Positions 24,311-37,726 are shown, numbered from the stretch's first letter. The stretch is 64,000 bases of DNA from Sindora glabra (GCA_020226215.1 CM035234.1:51401275-51465274); one strand, 5' to 3'. Notes: generated from the letters alone by a model not told the origin. Numbers and translations are program-made.

Positions 24311-26415
24311 GTTAGATTTTCTTTGGTAAGGGTTAGTTTTTTTTCCTCTTCTTTGGCTAAAGGCTTGATCCTCTTGATCCTTATGTTGTTCCTACTCTTT
24401 TTCTTGGTAGAAAGCTTGTACTACATCAATCAATATTTGTCATCGAAAAGTAACAACGTACAAAGGAATATGCCATGTCTACTATTATAAGCATTCAATC
24501 CTTTGCATGATTCTCCATCACCTAAATCACTAGCTTGAGGACTACTAAATTCTATAACTGCCTATTTTCAAAAGAATTCAATTGTCTAGTTCTTAGACAC
24601 TTATATCATAAATAATTATTCTATATTAAGCTCCATTACCATTAACCAATTTTAATGTTCATCTGAAATGGTATTGATAATATGTTTTCCTAAACATCCA
24701 CGAATCATTAATATAATTTCAACCAACACCTAAATAAGCAACCATAATCACATCCTATTCATCCTATCCTAAGGGCCGTTATTTCGACATAAATCCTAGA
24801 TTATGATTGGATACTAACTTTATCACAACCTATCAAGTTGTGACCAATATGGAACCTATTTTCCAATCTTCACTAACCTACCTGACCTTACTTTGGTATC
24901 ATTACATCACTTATTAATAAAGTTAGTTAACCACTATTATATACACTTCAAAATATTTATACACTAAAGTAGTTTGTATAGAGTTATTTACATAACCAAA
25001 GTTAAGTTCTAACTACTACCTAACTAGTTACTTCACATTTTGTTTTAAACAACATTTGTATCATATCATCAATGAAATAATATGAATAATAACAATTGAA
25101 CCATCTTGTACTTCTAAATCATCTTTATCCATTCACAAATCTAACCTTATTCGTCTAAACACCTTATCTATTCACAAACATAAATCTAAATTTAATACCA
25201 ATATTTCATTTTTATAATAATATCTTCCCCTTAAATCTCATCACAATCTTATTTATTATGCATCAATATTTTACTCATATTCATGATGTACAATTCATCA
25301 ATAACTTAATTTCACTATTACATATGTAACTTAGTAAGATAAATCTTCATGGTTCGATCATAAAAGTCTCCCAAACATCTTATCATAGTTTAATATATTA
25401 ATATACAAAATATATTCTAGTTACAAGGTGATATTCAAATGATGTATTTGAATTTAAGGCTTCAAAACCAAAATCTGAAGCTTATATTTGAATATTGTAT
25501 TCAAATATAGCCATCTAAAGGCTACTCATTTTAGCATACTTAAATATGATACTCAAGTATAACCTTAGGAATGTAAGTCCTAAGGTTATATTTGAATACT
25601 CTCTTTGAATATAGCAAACTAGAGATGAATTCATAATTTAGTATTTGAATATAGTATCTAAGTATATCCTTCTAAAGACTTATATTTGAATATGATTTTA
25701 AAATTTCTAGAACTTCATTTGAATGTAGAACCAAATAACCTACTTTTCACTTTTAATTCATAAATAACATTCATAACTCATTAACATTTCATCTTTATCA
25801 TGTACCATTATTTCTAACCCAAAATATCAAGCAATCTCCAACTAATAATAATATTCTAGGATCCAATCATCAAATTCTCTTAGCAATAGAAATTTAAAAA
25901 CAATATGAATGCTATAGATCCTACCTAAATAATTTATCTACTTACCTATTATTGAAAGAGATGAAGAGGATTCTATGGAAATAGCTAATTGGTCCTATTC
26001 AACATTCAATTAACTAGAAGTTAGAAAGACCTTTTCCCAAATCCCTAGCACTCTCAAAATTCAACAATCAGTAGCTTAAACTAAAGGGAAAATGAAAAGT
26101 TACCTTCATTTGTCCTATGTTGTAAATGTTCGATGATTGAAAGCTTGGTTTTTTCTAATTTAATGAAAATGAAAAGGAAAGATCGTGAAAGGAGGAAGAA
26201 ATCAATGGTCAAGGGAGAAAAAATGTTGATGTGCTTATGCTTTGGCAATTAAAAAGGTTAGGGGTAGTATGATCATTTTATGGAGCTTTAAGGGTAAAAT
26301 TGATAAAATGTATCCTTCAGTCTCCTTTATACACTCTTACATAATTTTAATTATACATCAACATATATTTAGTTTAATTATTGCTATTTATATTATAAGA
26401 TTCCATTTTTCTTAA
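24311..26415 (-). mobile_element. Probable leader/LTR of the minus-strand gypsy element
   Basis: No protein similarity. It lies upstream of the minus-strand gag and contains the purine-rich segment at about 26155-26225 that recalls LTR promoters of the other families here. It also has a cluster of ATTTGAATAT repeats (25440-25735). Boundaries are not visible, so the assignment is positional. Confidence 0.35.
25440..25735. repeat. Cluster of short palindromic ATTTGAATAT / ATTCAAATAT repeats
   Basis: At least eight copies of TATTTGAATA or its complement, some arranged as back-to-back palindromes (for example around 25487-25510), are separated by short spacers such as CCATCTAAAG and CTTCTAAAG. 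They look like an eroded tandem array. Confidence 0.7.
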
Positions 26416-26424
26416 TTTAAATAT

Positions 26425-26767
26425 AGAGATTTCTAACCTCTATATTCATATGTCAAGGTTAGCAACCTCCATTCTTTCATTTGGAAGAATAAATAATACT
26501 ACTAATTTAATAATAATAAAATAATAAAAATATTAAAGTCAATTTATCACTACTATCAACTATTTTCATTAATGAGTGCATTTAAGTCAACTCTATTCAT
26601 TCTCTCTCATCTTCATAATAAATATACTTATTAATAGAAATAGTTAGTAAAGGTGGTAAATTGACTATAATACTTCTATTATTAAATTAACAATATGATT
26701 TTTTTTATCCAAATGAAAAAATAAAAGTTGTTAACCTTCATATATGGATGTGGAGGCTAACAATCCC
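26425..26767. mobile_element. 343-bp Mutator-type MITE with long inverted arms
   Basis: Left arm from 26425 and right arm ending at 26767 are imperfect reverse complements over about 150 bp each, with common blocks such as TCATTTGGA and AATTTAATAAT and a small loop near 26605. It is flanked by a perfect 9-bp target duplication TTTAAATAT (26416-26424 and 26768-26776), the size expected for Mutator-like elements. No coding capacity. Confidence 0.88.
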
Positions 26768-26776
26768 TTTAAATAT

Positions 26777-28123
26777 TACCCTAAACACATCCACAATAAT
26801 TTCTTATTAATAACACGTATACAAAATCCATCCATTTTCTAACAAAACTCTTATAATTTAAATTATTGCCATGCCTTTATAGTGATTCCAGTGCAAGTAG
26901 AATCATTATGTATTAATGCATGTCTCTCTTTTTTATACTTATCATGTTCCATTCTCTTTGTTTTCTCCTTTTGATTTGCTTTGATTTTGCCTTCGATGAT
27001 CTAGTGTATTCTATAGATTATTTTTACATTTAACATTTGCAAATGGCCTATTTGCAAAATTTAACTTTTTACAATTTTTCCTTTACTTTTTGCATTGTTT
27101 GATTTTGTTTTATTTCCATTTTTGTGTAGTAGATTTGTTTGTTTTTTTATCTATAACATTACAATTTGATTTCTTTATTAGGAATTCCATTTTATTAACA
27201 TTTTTTATTAATTTCTTATTGAAATTTCTAATTTTCCCTACTTTATTAATATTGTATTTGAAACCCTAAATCTACAAAATCCTAATTGAATCCAGCTAAT
27301 CAATTGTATATGTTTTGTGATTGGTATTTATTTATGGATTGAAATTTGTGTAAACACATTTTTTTATAAGATTTGCCCTTTCTAGAAAAACTCCTAACAC
27401 TAATTATTTATTTTTATAGAAAGTGAACATGCATAATAAAGGACTGGTCATCTGATTGAAATTTTAAAATTGAAATTATTGTGAACATAATATAATATAA
27501 TATAAATATAAATATAAATATAAATATATATAAATATCAATAAATAGCATAAAGCTAAATATGTTCTCTCTCTTCTATTTCATTTTTCCTTGTTATTTCT
27601 TCTTTCTATTGTGCTTCTTTAATACTCAATTACCTAACTTCTTTGTTTTTCGTTCTTAAGCTCTGAGGATCTACTTTCTAATTTAGGCATTTTTTAGGTA
27701 TGCTTATTTTGATCATTTTGTTTAGGTTTATGAAAGTCACATTCATGAACAAGAATTTTATGTAGAAAATTTTTTATGTTTCATTCTTTTTGCCAAATAG
27801 AAATTTTTTTACTTATTTCTTGGAGCTTTACTTTTAGTTTTGTAACAGAATGATAAGGTAACATGATATTTCATATAATATGTATTCCCCTATTAATAAT
27901 GTGTTATCCTATCATCAACTTTGTTATTTTTTTTATACTCTAATTCCAATTCTTGTGTTTTTCTATTTTTGAAATATAGATTTTATGCTTAACTTTGTTA
28001 TTATTTTATATTTGTTAACACCTGTATTTCATTTTCCTTCAATTAAGCAGAAGAACTTACCTTTCATATAGTTTGTCTTATTACTCACAAGTCACAACTT
28101 TTGATTTTTATTTTTCTTAATAG
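26777..28123. other. AT-rich stretch without recognisable gene
   Basis: No coding signal on either strand. It holds an AT-rich simple repeat with ATAAAT units at about 27489-27535. A pyrimidine-rich segment near 27555-27660 could be a remnant of a promoter or 5' UTR. Confidence 0.5.
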
Positions 28124-28183
28124 CAAAGAAGATGGAAGTTGATATATTAAAGTCCTTGAAGTTTAAAATTGGTAATCCTATAG
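28124..28183 (+). pseudogene. Possible cyclin-A exon fragment
   Basis: Directly after a good splice acceptor (pyrimidine-rich TTTTTCTTAATAG ending at 28123), the sequence reads KKMEVDILKSLKFKIGNPIV. A-type cyclins have a near-identical stretch at the junction of the two cyclin folds (pattern K-M-E-x-D-I-L-x-x-L-K-F-E-M-G-N-P). A weaker follow-up is an acceptor-like CTTATAG at 28223 followed by INSLQL, which resembles the next cyclin-A segment. No other cyclin exon was found nearby, and the frame after residue 20 does not continue the family sequence. It could be a captured or relic gene piece, or chance. Confidence 0.4.
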
Positions 28184-29992
28184 TAATGATTGCTAATGTA
28201 TTATTGCTCACTTTTTCTTATAGAATAAACTCCCTTCAATTATGCAATGTCCTATTATGTTGTTACTATCAATTTTCCTTATATTTGTAAAATATTCTCC
28301 TATGTTGCCTAAGAGAGCTTAGAGTAAAACTAATTGCACAAGATGAGTTTATCTCATATAATTTTTTTGCTAAAAATAAAAAACATAGATGAGTGTATTT
28401 CATGAACTATGAAATGTACGCCTAATTAGCTATAACAAGCTTAAGCTCAAGCTCAAGCTCAAACTCAAATTATCAAATGTTGTTCTTTTATTGACTAGCC
28501 TATAAAAGCTTATGATCATTTATATATTAATGACCTATTAAAAGAGAAAACAGAATATTTATCATGAATTCAACATCTTTCCAACAATTAGGATGAAGGC
28601 GTAAATGAGGATCATTCAAAAAGATTATACTATCTTCTTATGTACCTAGGGTAATACACACACACACACATATAAAACTTGAATTAGTTTAATTATCCTA
28701 GTGGTTTAGAAAACCATTTGAAGATAGTAAACTTCTATGTTCAAGCACTTCCAAATATGTCAATGTTGAAAGCTAACTTGCTTACTTGTCTATTACCATG
28801 TACAATCTTAGAATATTAGGCCATAAAGGCTTTAGTTTTGTTCATGGATTTTTCTTACAATGTAATCCTAATTTTAGTGGATTCATTTAAGGGATATGCT
28901 GGTCCCATTCACACCTATTGGAGGATTTATGAAAACCTTGACTTTAATGATGTGAGAATAGGTTAATTTTATAAACTCAAGATAATGAATATAGAGAAAT
29001 AGATGATTAATCTGTTATAAATTTGAATATTAAATTATTCTTTAGCAAACATTAATATTGGCCTTTATCTTCCTTATACTGTTGTTACTATTGTATTATC
29101 TTTGAAACTTGTCTCATACACCATTAAATATAGTTTCATGTGTTTAGCTTTTATTTACACACTTTTTATTTCATAGTGGGGTTATAGGATTAGTAGTGTG
29201 AAACCTATCAAATGCAGATTAAAGGAATAAGCCTTATTAAAAGAGCATGATTTTATTAGTAGTATTGCCTTGGAAATGCTTAAGTTGATATGAAGAAAAT
29301 AAGTTGCAAGTTTTCAAATTCTGTAAACAATAATATAATTTTTAATTTTATAAAATTTACAATTTATATTAAAATGACTTTTAAGAAAGGTCTATAATTT
29401 CTTTTGTGAAAAAAAAGTTAATATTTAGTCATAAAAAATGAAGTAGAAATAATATACAATTCATGAAGTAGAAAAAATACTATGTAGTAATAATTTCAAA
29501 TGTTTAAAAGGAGATATTATCCTCTTCAAAGTATAAAAAATAGGAACAACTTTGATTCCTTAATATAAAAATTAATCATATTTGGTTTCTTAAAATAATA
29601 TTGTATTTTGATTTCTTTAATAGAAATATTAGATCACATTTTATTCAAATTAATAACTTTTGATTAATTTAAAAGTTTAAAATTCTAATTAACAATTAGA
29701 AGTGAGGTAGGGCTTAAATTTAATAATTGATAAGAGAAAATTTAGTTGACTAAATGAAGTAAATATTCAAATTAGGATGTTTTTTCCTCCTAGATAAATA
29801 AATAATTTGCATATATTAGTTAATGATTGAGCCTTCTTTTTAAGGATAAACCTTTTATATTCTTAATATCTAAAAGCCATTAAATCACAATTTAAAAACA
29901 TAATAATTTAAACAATAAAAGAATATTATATTTTTAGAATGTTAAGTAATCTATTCATAATATTTTTTAAATGTCTTTCAAAGTTACTTCAA
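28184..29992. other. AT-rich stretch without recognisable gene
   Basis: No convincing coding sequence. It contains short simple repeats: CAAGCT-type hexamers at 28435-28470 and a short CA run at 28656-28670. The right edge is the 5-bp target copy of LTR C (29988-29992). Confidence 0.5.
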
Positions 29993-32900
29993 TGTCACGA
30001 CCCAATCTGATCATAACCGACGTGGATCCTATTATTGGTTTCCACAAGCCTTAACATTTTTCATCTCTTACTGTTCAATAAGAGTTTCCCAATTTCCAGG
30101 AGGACTTAAAATTTTCTTTTAAATTTTTACAAAAAAATAGATAGAGTCTCCCTTATTTTTGGACACTACTTGAGGGCTATTTGTTCAAAAATGCAAAACC
30201 TATTTTAATTCCAAATACAACAGCATCAAGCAACCATACGAGACCATTCAAATTAAATTATACACAAGTAAACAATTCACATATCTCATGAGCGAACAAA
30301 TTTTCTATTTTAAAAGCTAATTCTAATCCTAACTATCAAATCTTTTAGTAAGGTTGTCTTGAATCTCTATAGATGTAACACACTCATATCTTAACTTAAA
30401 AACATTGAAAGCAAATGAAATAAGTTGCAAGAACTTAGTGAGCATATAGTTACCACTATTTTGTAAGTGAATTAGTTTTATATGAATAATAATCGCAAGC
30501 TAATCATGTACAAGATTAGAATTATTAGCTACTCATTTCTTCGATCTCTCAAATATACATAATTCAGTCTCAGATTGGAATTTCACTTGCATACAACTTA
30601 GATTCCATATCGTGTATTACAAAATATCATATTCTCAAACAATATCACTCCTTACCCATTCTAGATAAGCATTATATTTACAATTAGCCATTAAGGCTTA
30701 AATACAAACAAATCATCACAATGACACTGACTCTTTGCAATCATGTCAAAAAGTAATATCTAGACACAAGCAAAAATAAAAATATAATATTATATCAGAT
30801 CATGTAATCATTCAAAATAACCATGCATGTATCCATCTTTCATATTTTCCTAATCATTCTTATATTAATCTTATATAGTTTGTTAGGAATTTCTCATCTG
30901 GCTCTTTAATTGACCTTATATCCCTTATAGTTATTTGCTGAGAATTTTCCATCCAGCTTTCATACCTTTGTTCCATCATTGTTTACAATTTCTAAGTCAT
31001 AGTTATAACACAGTTCATCACTTTTAAGCCATCCATGGAAAAATTCATAAATAATATATACATGAGAGCTCAACTCTCATACTAAAATTATTTATAAAAC
31101 TTCAATACTAAGTAATTAAATTCATCACTAAGCAATATCAAGCACATAGTAGTGTACACCCATATCATATAGATATCGTTGATCTTTATCACCATCTATA
31201 CATAACTAGTAACATTGCCACTATACTTTGAATATGAACATATATATATGCACATGATTATGAAATCTACATTACCAATAAGAAAAATATAATATTCAAC
31301 AATTAAGCTAGCTTTATCATTAAAATATAAAGTTGTGATAAAATATACATTCACTTGTTAAGATCTGCCTATTTTGTAACTCCCTTACTTATCAACGCCT
31401 TATTCCTCATTTAATAGATAATTATTACATACTAATTTGCCATCTGCTCTAAACCAATTCAGAATATCTCAAATTTCTGTATTTCATACAACATGAGCAA
31501 GAGTCATATAATTATACAAAAAGAGTTCAACTTACAATTCGTACATCCATCATATACAATATCACCAACTATGTAACCATTTTTTTTCTTTTACATTTAC
31601 AACTTCAAAACATCATTGAACTTTATCATGAGAGCCTTTGGAAGCATCACCTGGAATGATCAGTAACAATACAGAAAAACATAAGAAACAAAGTTTCTCA
31701 GTAGCTAGCTATTGCTATAAAAATACATCAAGCCATTCCAGATCCTTAAGCAAATAAAACATACGTTTCGAAATCAATTAATCATTTATCATCATATTCA
31801 ATATCATACCATTGTAAGAAATATGCACTGCACACAACAATCATCAAGCCCATTCAAGGACTTATATCAATATCTAGATGGCCATCACAAATAATCGTAC
31901 CTAGGCCTCATACAGCAATTCACTGTCTTCCCGGGGTTCTCGAGCCAAAGGCCTAACACAGTATCACACTATCTTCCCGAGGTTTCTGGCCATAGGTACC
32001 GCACACAACAATTGCACTATTATCCCCGAGGATCTCAAGCCATAGGCCAAACACAGTATTTTACTGTCTTTCCGGGTTATGCCACAACAATTGCATACAC
32101 ATTCCATACAATGGCATAAAATACAGAAAATTATGTAAATAGAAAACAGCTTAAGGATAAAGTTAGCTACCTTTTATAAGCTTCCAATGGTGATGTCTCT
32201 TTTGCCCTCACTTAAAACTTCTTTACAATTTCCCCTTGCCTTTCCAACTTGTCACTTTTTAGTCTATACAAATACACATCATAGTTCTTATTAGAACATC
32301 ATCACTTTCCTTAAACCTCATGTATTCTTTACTTCCTCCACTTAAATAAATGCATACTTAGACGCTCTATATCTTGCTTTCAAGCCTTGAAATGACACAT
32401 ATGAACATTAGAAAAGGATCCGGAAGTAAAACCATGCAAAACATGAAGAATTAAAGCTAAAATGTTCACTTAACAAAGAACACGGGGGTCCCATACCCCA
32501 TGTTCAGGGCTGTGTTTCTTACTGGATCACTTCAAGGCTTCACTGGGTTACTCGATAAAGAACACGGGGGTGAACACGGGCCGTGTTCTATCCCGTGTAC
32601 CTTACTGCCCTTCAGTTCTGAAGTAAACACGGGGAGTGTTGCACCCCGTGTAGCACACTGATCAGCCTTCGACAAAGTACACGGGGTACAACATGGGCTG
32701 TGTTCTACCCCGTGTACATTACTGATCCTCCAAAAGCATATTAAACAGCTAAAACTCCTTCCTTCCTTCTTTTCCATATTCATGGTTTTAGCTTCTCAAA
32801 AGGGAAAATGCACATAAACACTTTCACAATTCAAAGTTTCATCTTCCATAGGCTTTATAATTCATAAAAATTATTCTAACTTCATCAATTTAGCCAAGTT

Positions 32901-35900
32901 CCAAACATATCATGCCAATTCTACACATGCACCATTATGCCTCTAAAACCCAAGTGTGTACATCATGATTTCTTGCTATTTTTACACCAAACCAAAGCTA
33001 TAAATCAACATAACAACATCTAAAACACCATTAAACATATTCAAATCATCCTAAACTCCATGTTCAATCACCCTTGACCACACCAACCTCAAGATTTCAA
33101 GAAACTACAAAGAGTACTTTAAAGAGCTCTTAGAGGAGAACGTTTTTACCTCTTACTGCACCTTGAGAATCCTTACTTAGAGCTCACCAAACTTGATCCT
33201 TACTTGAGCTTTCTTAAATCTAAACACACCAATGGATAGAGCTTGATGAGAAGAACAACTTTCCCTTCTACCACTAAGCCTAATTCTCACTATTTTTGGG
33301 TGAAAAACTCAAAAGAAGATTTCTCTCTCTTCCTTCTCTCTCTTGCACGTTTTTGCAGCTTTCATGGAGATTTCTGCAGCTTTTGGAGAAATGGAGAAGA
33401 AGGTAGAGTTTTCATGAAGCTTCTAGGGGTATTTTGGTCCTTTTGAACTTTCCAAGGATATTTTAGTCCTTTTCACCAATAGTAAGGCTATTCTTGCCAT
33501 TTCTTCAAATAAGGACACCTGTCCATCTTCTTCTAACAAGGACACTTGTCATGTGTCTATTGGCCACACTAAATAAAATTACATATTACACCCCAAAATC
33601 TTAGTTATTCATATTAGATCCCAATTTCTTAGTTATTTCACTTTAACCACACCCGATTCTGCACTTTTGCAATTTAGTCCATAGGATTTCTGTCTGTTTA
33701 AAATTCCTTACACTGTCAGACTTAGACAACTTTCCTTTTTAGGGTTTTCCAACCTCCTCTGATCATCTATATCGCTTATGAAAATAAATTCTTTTCCCCT
33801 ACTATCCTTTTTCCTTCAGAATTTTGATTACATTTACACTTAATTCCTTTCAACTTAATATTCACCCACCAAGCTAATTCAAACGTGCTCTTCATTTCTA
33901 CAGCCTCAAAATTTAGAGATCCAAATAATAGAATTGAAAATTTGGGACATTACATATTTCATCTACTTCGAAGTATCCACAACTTGCATCTAATATTCTT
34001 ATTTGTAGTTTACAAGAATAATTTGTAAATAACTATGTATTTCTTATTTTCTTTTCAATCATTTCAATTTCAATTTCATAAGATGCTAAAAATCTAAATG
34101 AATGACTTCTTTACTTTTCCACATTGTCTCATGAAACTAATATATGTTATTATATGATAATTTGAAATCGAGCTTACACATGTCAAAACATAAAAAGTTC
34201 TAACTCTAAAAACTCACTTAATGCTACTTGTTCCTCTTAAACCATTACATCCTTTATTTCAAATTTATTATCAAAAATAAAAAATTCAAGTATATGACAA
34301 CTTTTCAATTCTAGAGTATATAACAAATAAGATATTAGATTCTGATAATTTGAATATATTTTATGTATATTAATCTAATATTCTTTAGCATAAAACTACT
34401 ATTTTATCAGTATTATACTAAGTATTCAAATAACATGATAAAATAAAAAATTTTAATTAGGTTCAAATTTTCCAAAATATGAAAACATAATATTTCACAA
34501 TTACTTTAATCATTTCATTTTAGCAACTTATATCACAAAAATTATATTTTTCTCAAATCTTATTTAATATTTCAATTTATATAAGAATAAATTCTCCTAG
34601 ATCACTTCAAATCATCAGAGATCATAAGAAATACTATTTTAGAAATACTATCGATAAAATATCTTATCATTCCACAATATAAAATATCAAGTTTCCAATC
34701 CCACGCTATATTTCCAAAACCATGTAGAAATGAATCTTTTGAATTTGCTTTAAACCTTCTATACCAGTAAAGTGTTTAATATAAAAGGATTCTCATCAAG
34801 CTATTTTAACACTTTGTAACACAAAAATTATATTTTTCAAAGATATCATCTTTTTTCTCTACCTAAGTTAAGATTACCTATAAATGTTGAAATTGATAAT
34901 ATTAAAAGACTTTAACTGTGCTATTCTAATATTCTATAGCACAAAAACCATATATTTATTATTTTTATTTCTTCAAGCTATCATCATTTTTTTCAAAACA
35001 CACTAAAATTGGTTTTTCTTAATCTTAGCTTAAACAACCAACATCAATGAAAGTGATGGCATAAATAGTTCTTAATCATACTATTATAATACTCTGTAAC
35101 ATGAAATTTTTCATTTTTTTCAAAGATTTCATCATTTTCTAAAAAATATATAAAAATGGATTTTTCTTAGGTTAAACCTTAAATCACCATAAAAATTAGA
35201 ACTTTATAATATAAAATTATTCACCATCATTATAAATACCTTGCCTAAGCTTGCTAACGGTGGGAGCTCGCCGAAACACTAACAAAGCTATTTAAGCTAA
35301 ATAGACGAAGACCCATAGCACTATAGTGAAAATCAGCTATAACTATGACTTATTGACATCCATGTAATGACTAGTAGCAAGAGAATCCAGAACAAGGCAA
35401 TGGCAGTGGCAGTAACTGGGGTCCATGTTCTTGATGTCAGAAATAGGAGTAGCAGTAACTCGTCATAGGCATGTATCACAACAACATCTTTTAGCTCCAT
35501 CCATCGTAAGCATTAGGCAATTTTTGAATGGTCACATGCAGTGACAAAGCACCTTGCAACAACAGCTTGTGACCAGACGGAGAAAAGCAACAACAACCAT
35601 GAAGAGAAAAAGAAAAAGAAGAAAGAGAGAGAGTTGGTGGGAAGATAAGGTGAGGAGAGAGAAGGAGCTGGTCCAAACAATATATAGAAAAGTATTAAAT
35701 TTTTTTTATATATAATTAAAGAAGGGCAGCAACTAGTGATTAAAATAAAAAAGGAATTTTGAAAATAAGGAAGGGAAGTCGGTGAAAAGGAGGGAAATGT
35801 GTGAAGAGAAAGGGATGCAGCCAAAATATATAAAAAAAATAAGAAGGAAAATAAGTTAAAATGAAGCTATAAGAAATTATTCCATGCTCCTCACACCATT

Positions 35901-36494
35901 AAGTTCATCTCTATTACATAATCTTTGCCTTTATTTTAAACTCAAATACATTTTAACCCTTAATTTAGTTCAATAACTTATTTTTATAAAATTAATTTTA
36001 TTTACAATCTCAACTTAATTATTTTTAATCTTCTTTCATTATAACAATATACATTTTTTCAATAATTTGATAAATTTCAAAATTCTAAAAGTAGTAATGT
36101 AAACTTTCATAATTCTAAAAAATAACATATCAAATACACACAAATTATTCCATGAATTCTTGCACCCATAATTACTGAAATTATACATAATTTATAAGAA
36201 AATCCTCATAAAAATATTCAAACAAACCTTAAATTAATAATTATTTTTTTAAAAGTAAATATGTTTCAAATTTTCATAATTTCCAAATTTTAATTTATTA
36301 TATACAACAAATTATCCCATTCCTTGAATCAATAATGATCATATAAAAATAAATAAATTTCAAATTTTATCATAGTTATTATTTTCAATTCCAAACTATT
36401 TAAAAAATGTTTAAAACTAACATTAATCAAATAAATAATTTATTCACAAGTCTCAAAATTTATATAACTTTATATTTAGACCAAAGATATTACA
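29993..36494 (-). mobile_element. Solo LTR C (interrupted by solo LTR G2)
   Basis: On the minus strand it starts TGTAATATC at 36494 and ends GGGTCGTGACA at 29993. It is flanked by a perfect 5-bp duplication TTCAA (29988-29992 and 36495-36499). Without the nested 2.6-kb element it is about 3.9 kb and aligns with LTR A end to end. ORFs at 35491-35824 are readings of its pyrimidine tract, matching the 4158-4538 ORF of LTR A. No internal element genes remain. Confidence 0.92.
31375..33954 (-). mobile_element. Solo LTR G2 (2580 bp) nested in LTR C
   Basis: Inverse copy of solo LTR G1: TGTAACTCCC at the left and GGGACATTACA at the right. It is flanked by a perfect target duplication TATTT (31370-31374 and 33955-33959). 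The empty site is visible in LTR A (AAATA at 6082-6086 on the plus strand). It holds the same two repeat blocks: 52-bp units at about 31905-32090 and the ACACGGGG block at about 32480-32735. The ORFs at 32532-32783 and 33243-33446 are not recognisable proteins. Confidence 0.93.
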
Positions 36495-36864
36495 TTCAAT
36501 ATCTTGAAGAAGATGATATTTAAAAAAAATCACTTTTAAGTATCACATTAACTATAATATGTAAATCTAATTATCATTTTTCAACAATCAATTATTATAA
36601 TGATAGTGAAACACAATATAAGAATTAAAATTTAATCATTTAATAAATACTTTATGATTAATATGGATAAAATAACATGAAATTAATACGGTGGATTCCA
36701 TTATGCAAATTAAATTCCAAATTATTTCAATGTAATTATATGACAAATTGATGTTCAAATACAAATTTTCAATTATTTATTGTATAAGTTCGAATTGATA
36801 GTGATAAAATTACAATATTCATCCTTTTAAACTTGAAAGATGAAAGGAATTCTTAAAATAAGCA
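36495..36864 (+). other. Decayed AT-rich sequence before the helicase fragment
   Basis: No coding signal except perhaps the last few codons (LKIGNG near 36864-36880), which fit the helicase entry. It may be an intron or eroded 5' part of the Helitron gene. Confidence 0.35.
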
Positions 36865-37556
36865 TTAAAAATTGGTAATGGAAAATACAAAGCCAAATGA
36901 TGGTGAAGTTGGTGTAGAGATCTCAAAGATTTGTTGATTAAGGATTTTGATGATCCACTTAAAGTAATTGTTCATTTAATATATCCATTTTTATTGCAAA
37001 ATTTTGACAATAAAGAAAGCTTACATGATTTAACTATTCTTTCTCCAAGACTTAGTATTGTTGATGAAGTCAATTCTTACATTTTATCATTAATTGACAT
37101 CAAGAGCAAGGAATATTTGAACTTAGATTCAATATGCTAAACAAGTTCAAACAAATCTTGTCAAGTTATTTTGTTGATACTAAAAATTATGATTAAGCTA
37201 CAATATTTAGGATTGCCTAATTATAATCCCAAATTGAAGGTTGGTGTCCTATTATGTTCATGAAAATTATAGCCCAGTCTATTGATCTTTGTAATGGAAC
37301 CAAATTGATAATTACACAGTTAACCAATCATGTTTTAAAGAAAAAAATACTAGTTTGAAAGTCTTTATACCTCGAGTGGTTCTTAGTCTCTCCCAAACCA
37401 AATGGCCCTTCAAATTATAAAGAAGATAATTTTCCATTACAATTTCATATGTAATGTCTATTAACAAGAGTTAAGGATAATCACTAAAGAGCATTAGACT
37501 TTATTTACCTAAACTAGTATTTAGTCATGATCAACTATATATTGCTGTAGAGTTAG
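36865..37556 (+). pseudogene. Helitron helicase (PIF1-like) C-terminal fragment, left part
   Basis: Family: the RepHel protein of Helitron rolling-circle transposons, whose helicase half is PIF1-like. Seen here in order are KPNDGEVGVEIS, the intact ORF LIKDFDDPLKVIVHLIYPFL, then LSPRLSIVDEVNSYILSLI and KEYLNLDSIC (to 37137). After frameshifts come LPNYNPKLKVGV and DLCNGTKLIITQL (about 37213-37325), then WPF-type sequence near 37400. Finally MSINKS-stop-G-stop-SLK (37454-37488) matches the family motif I-N-K-S-Q-G-Q-S with both Gln codons turned into TAA. It runs to DQLYIAV at about 37547, where the minus-strand LTR E interrupts it. It resumes at 43793. Rep domain, start and Helitron termini are not seen. 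Clearly dead. Confidence 0.82.
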
Positions 37557-37725
37557 AAATCTATCATGAACCATCTTATAATTATCATGAGTGGCGTAAA
37601 GATACCTAATTAGTGCTAGCATGATAACTAGATATCTTTACAAGCCTCTAATACTTTGATACCCTTATTAAATTAATATGGCAGAAGAAATAGACATTTA
37701 AACTTAAAAAATAAATGCTTAAAAG

Positions 37726-37726
<1 letters not shown>

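Noticed and set aside
25440..25735. CRISPR-like array
   Set aside because: Repeats are short, degenerate, in both orientations and unevenly spaced, and the DNA is a plant nuclear genome.
36931..37140. Host PIF1 helicase gene
   Set aside because: Sequence and order fit the Helitron-encoded helicase, with stops and no upstream motifs, rather than a host gene.
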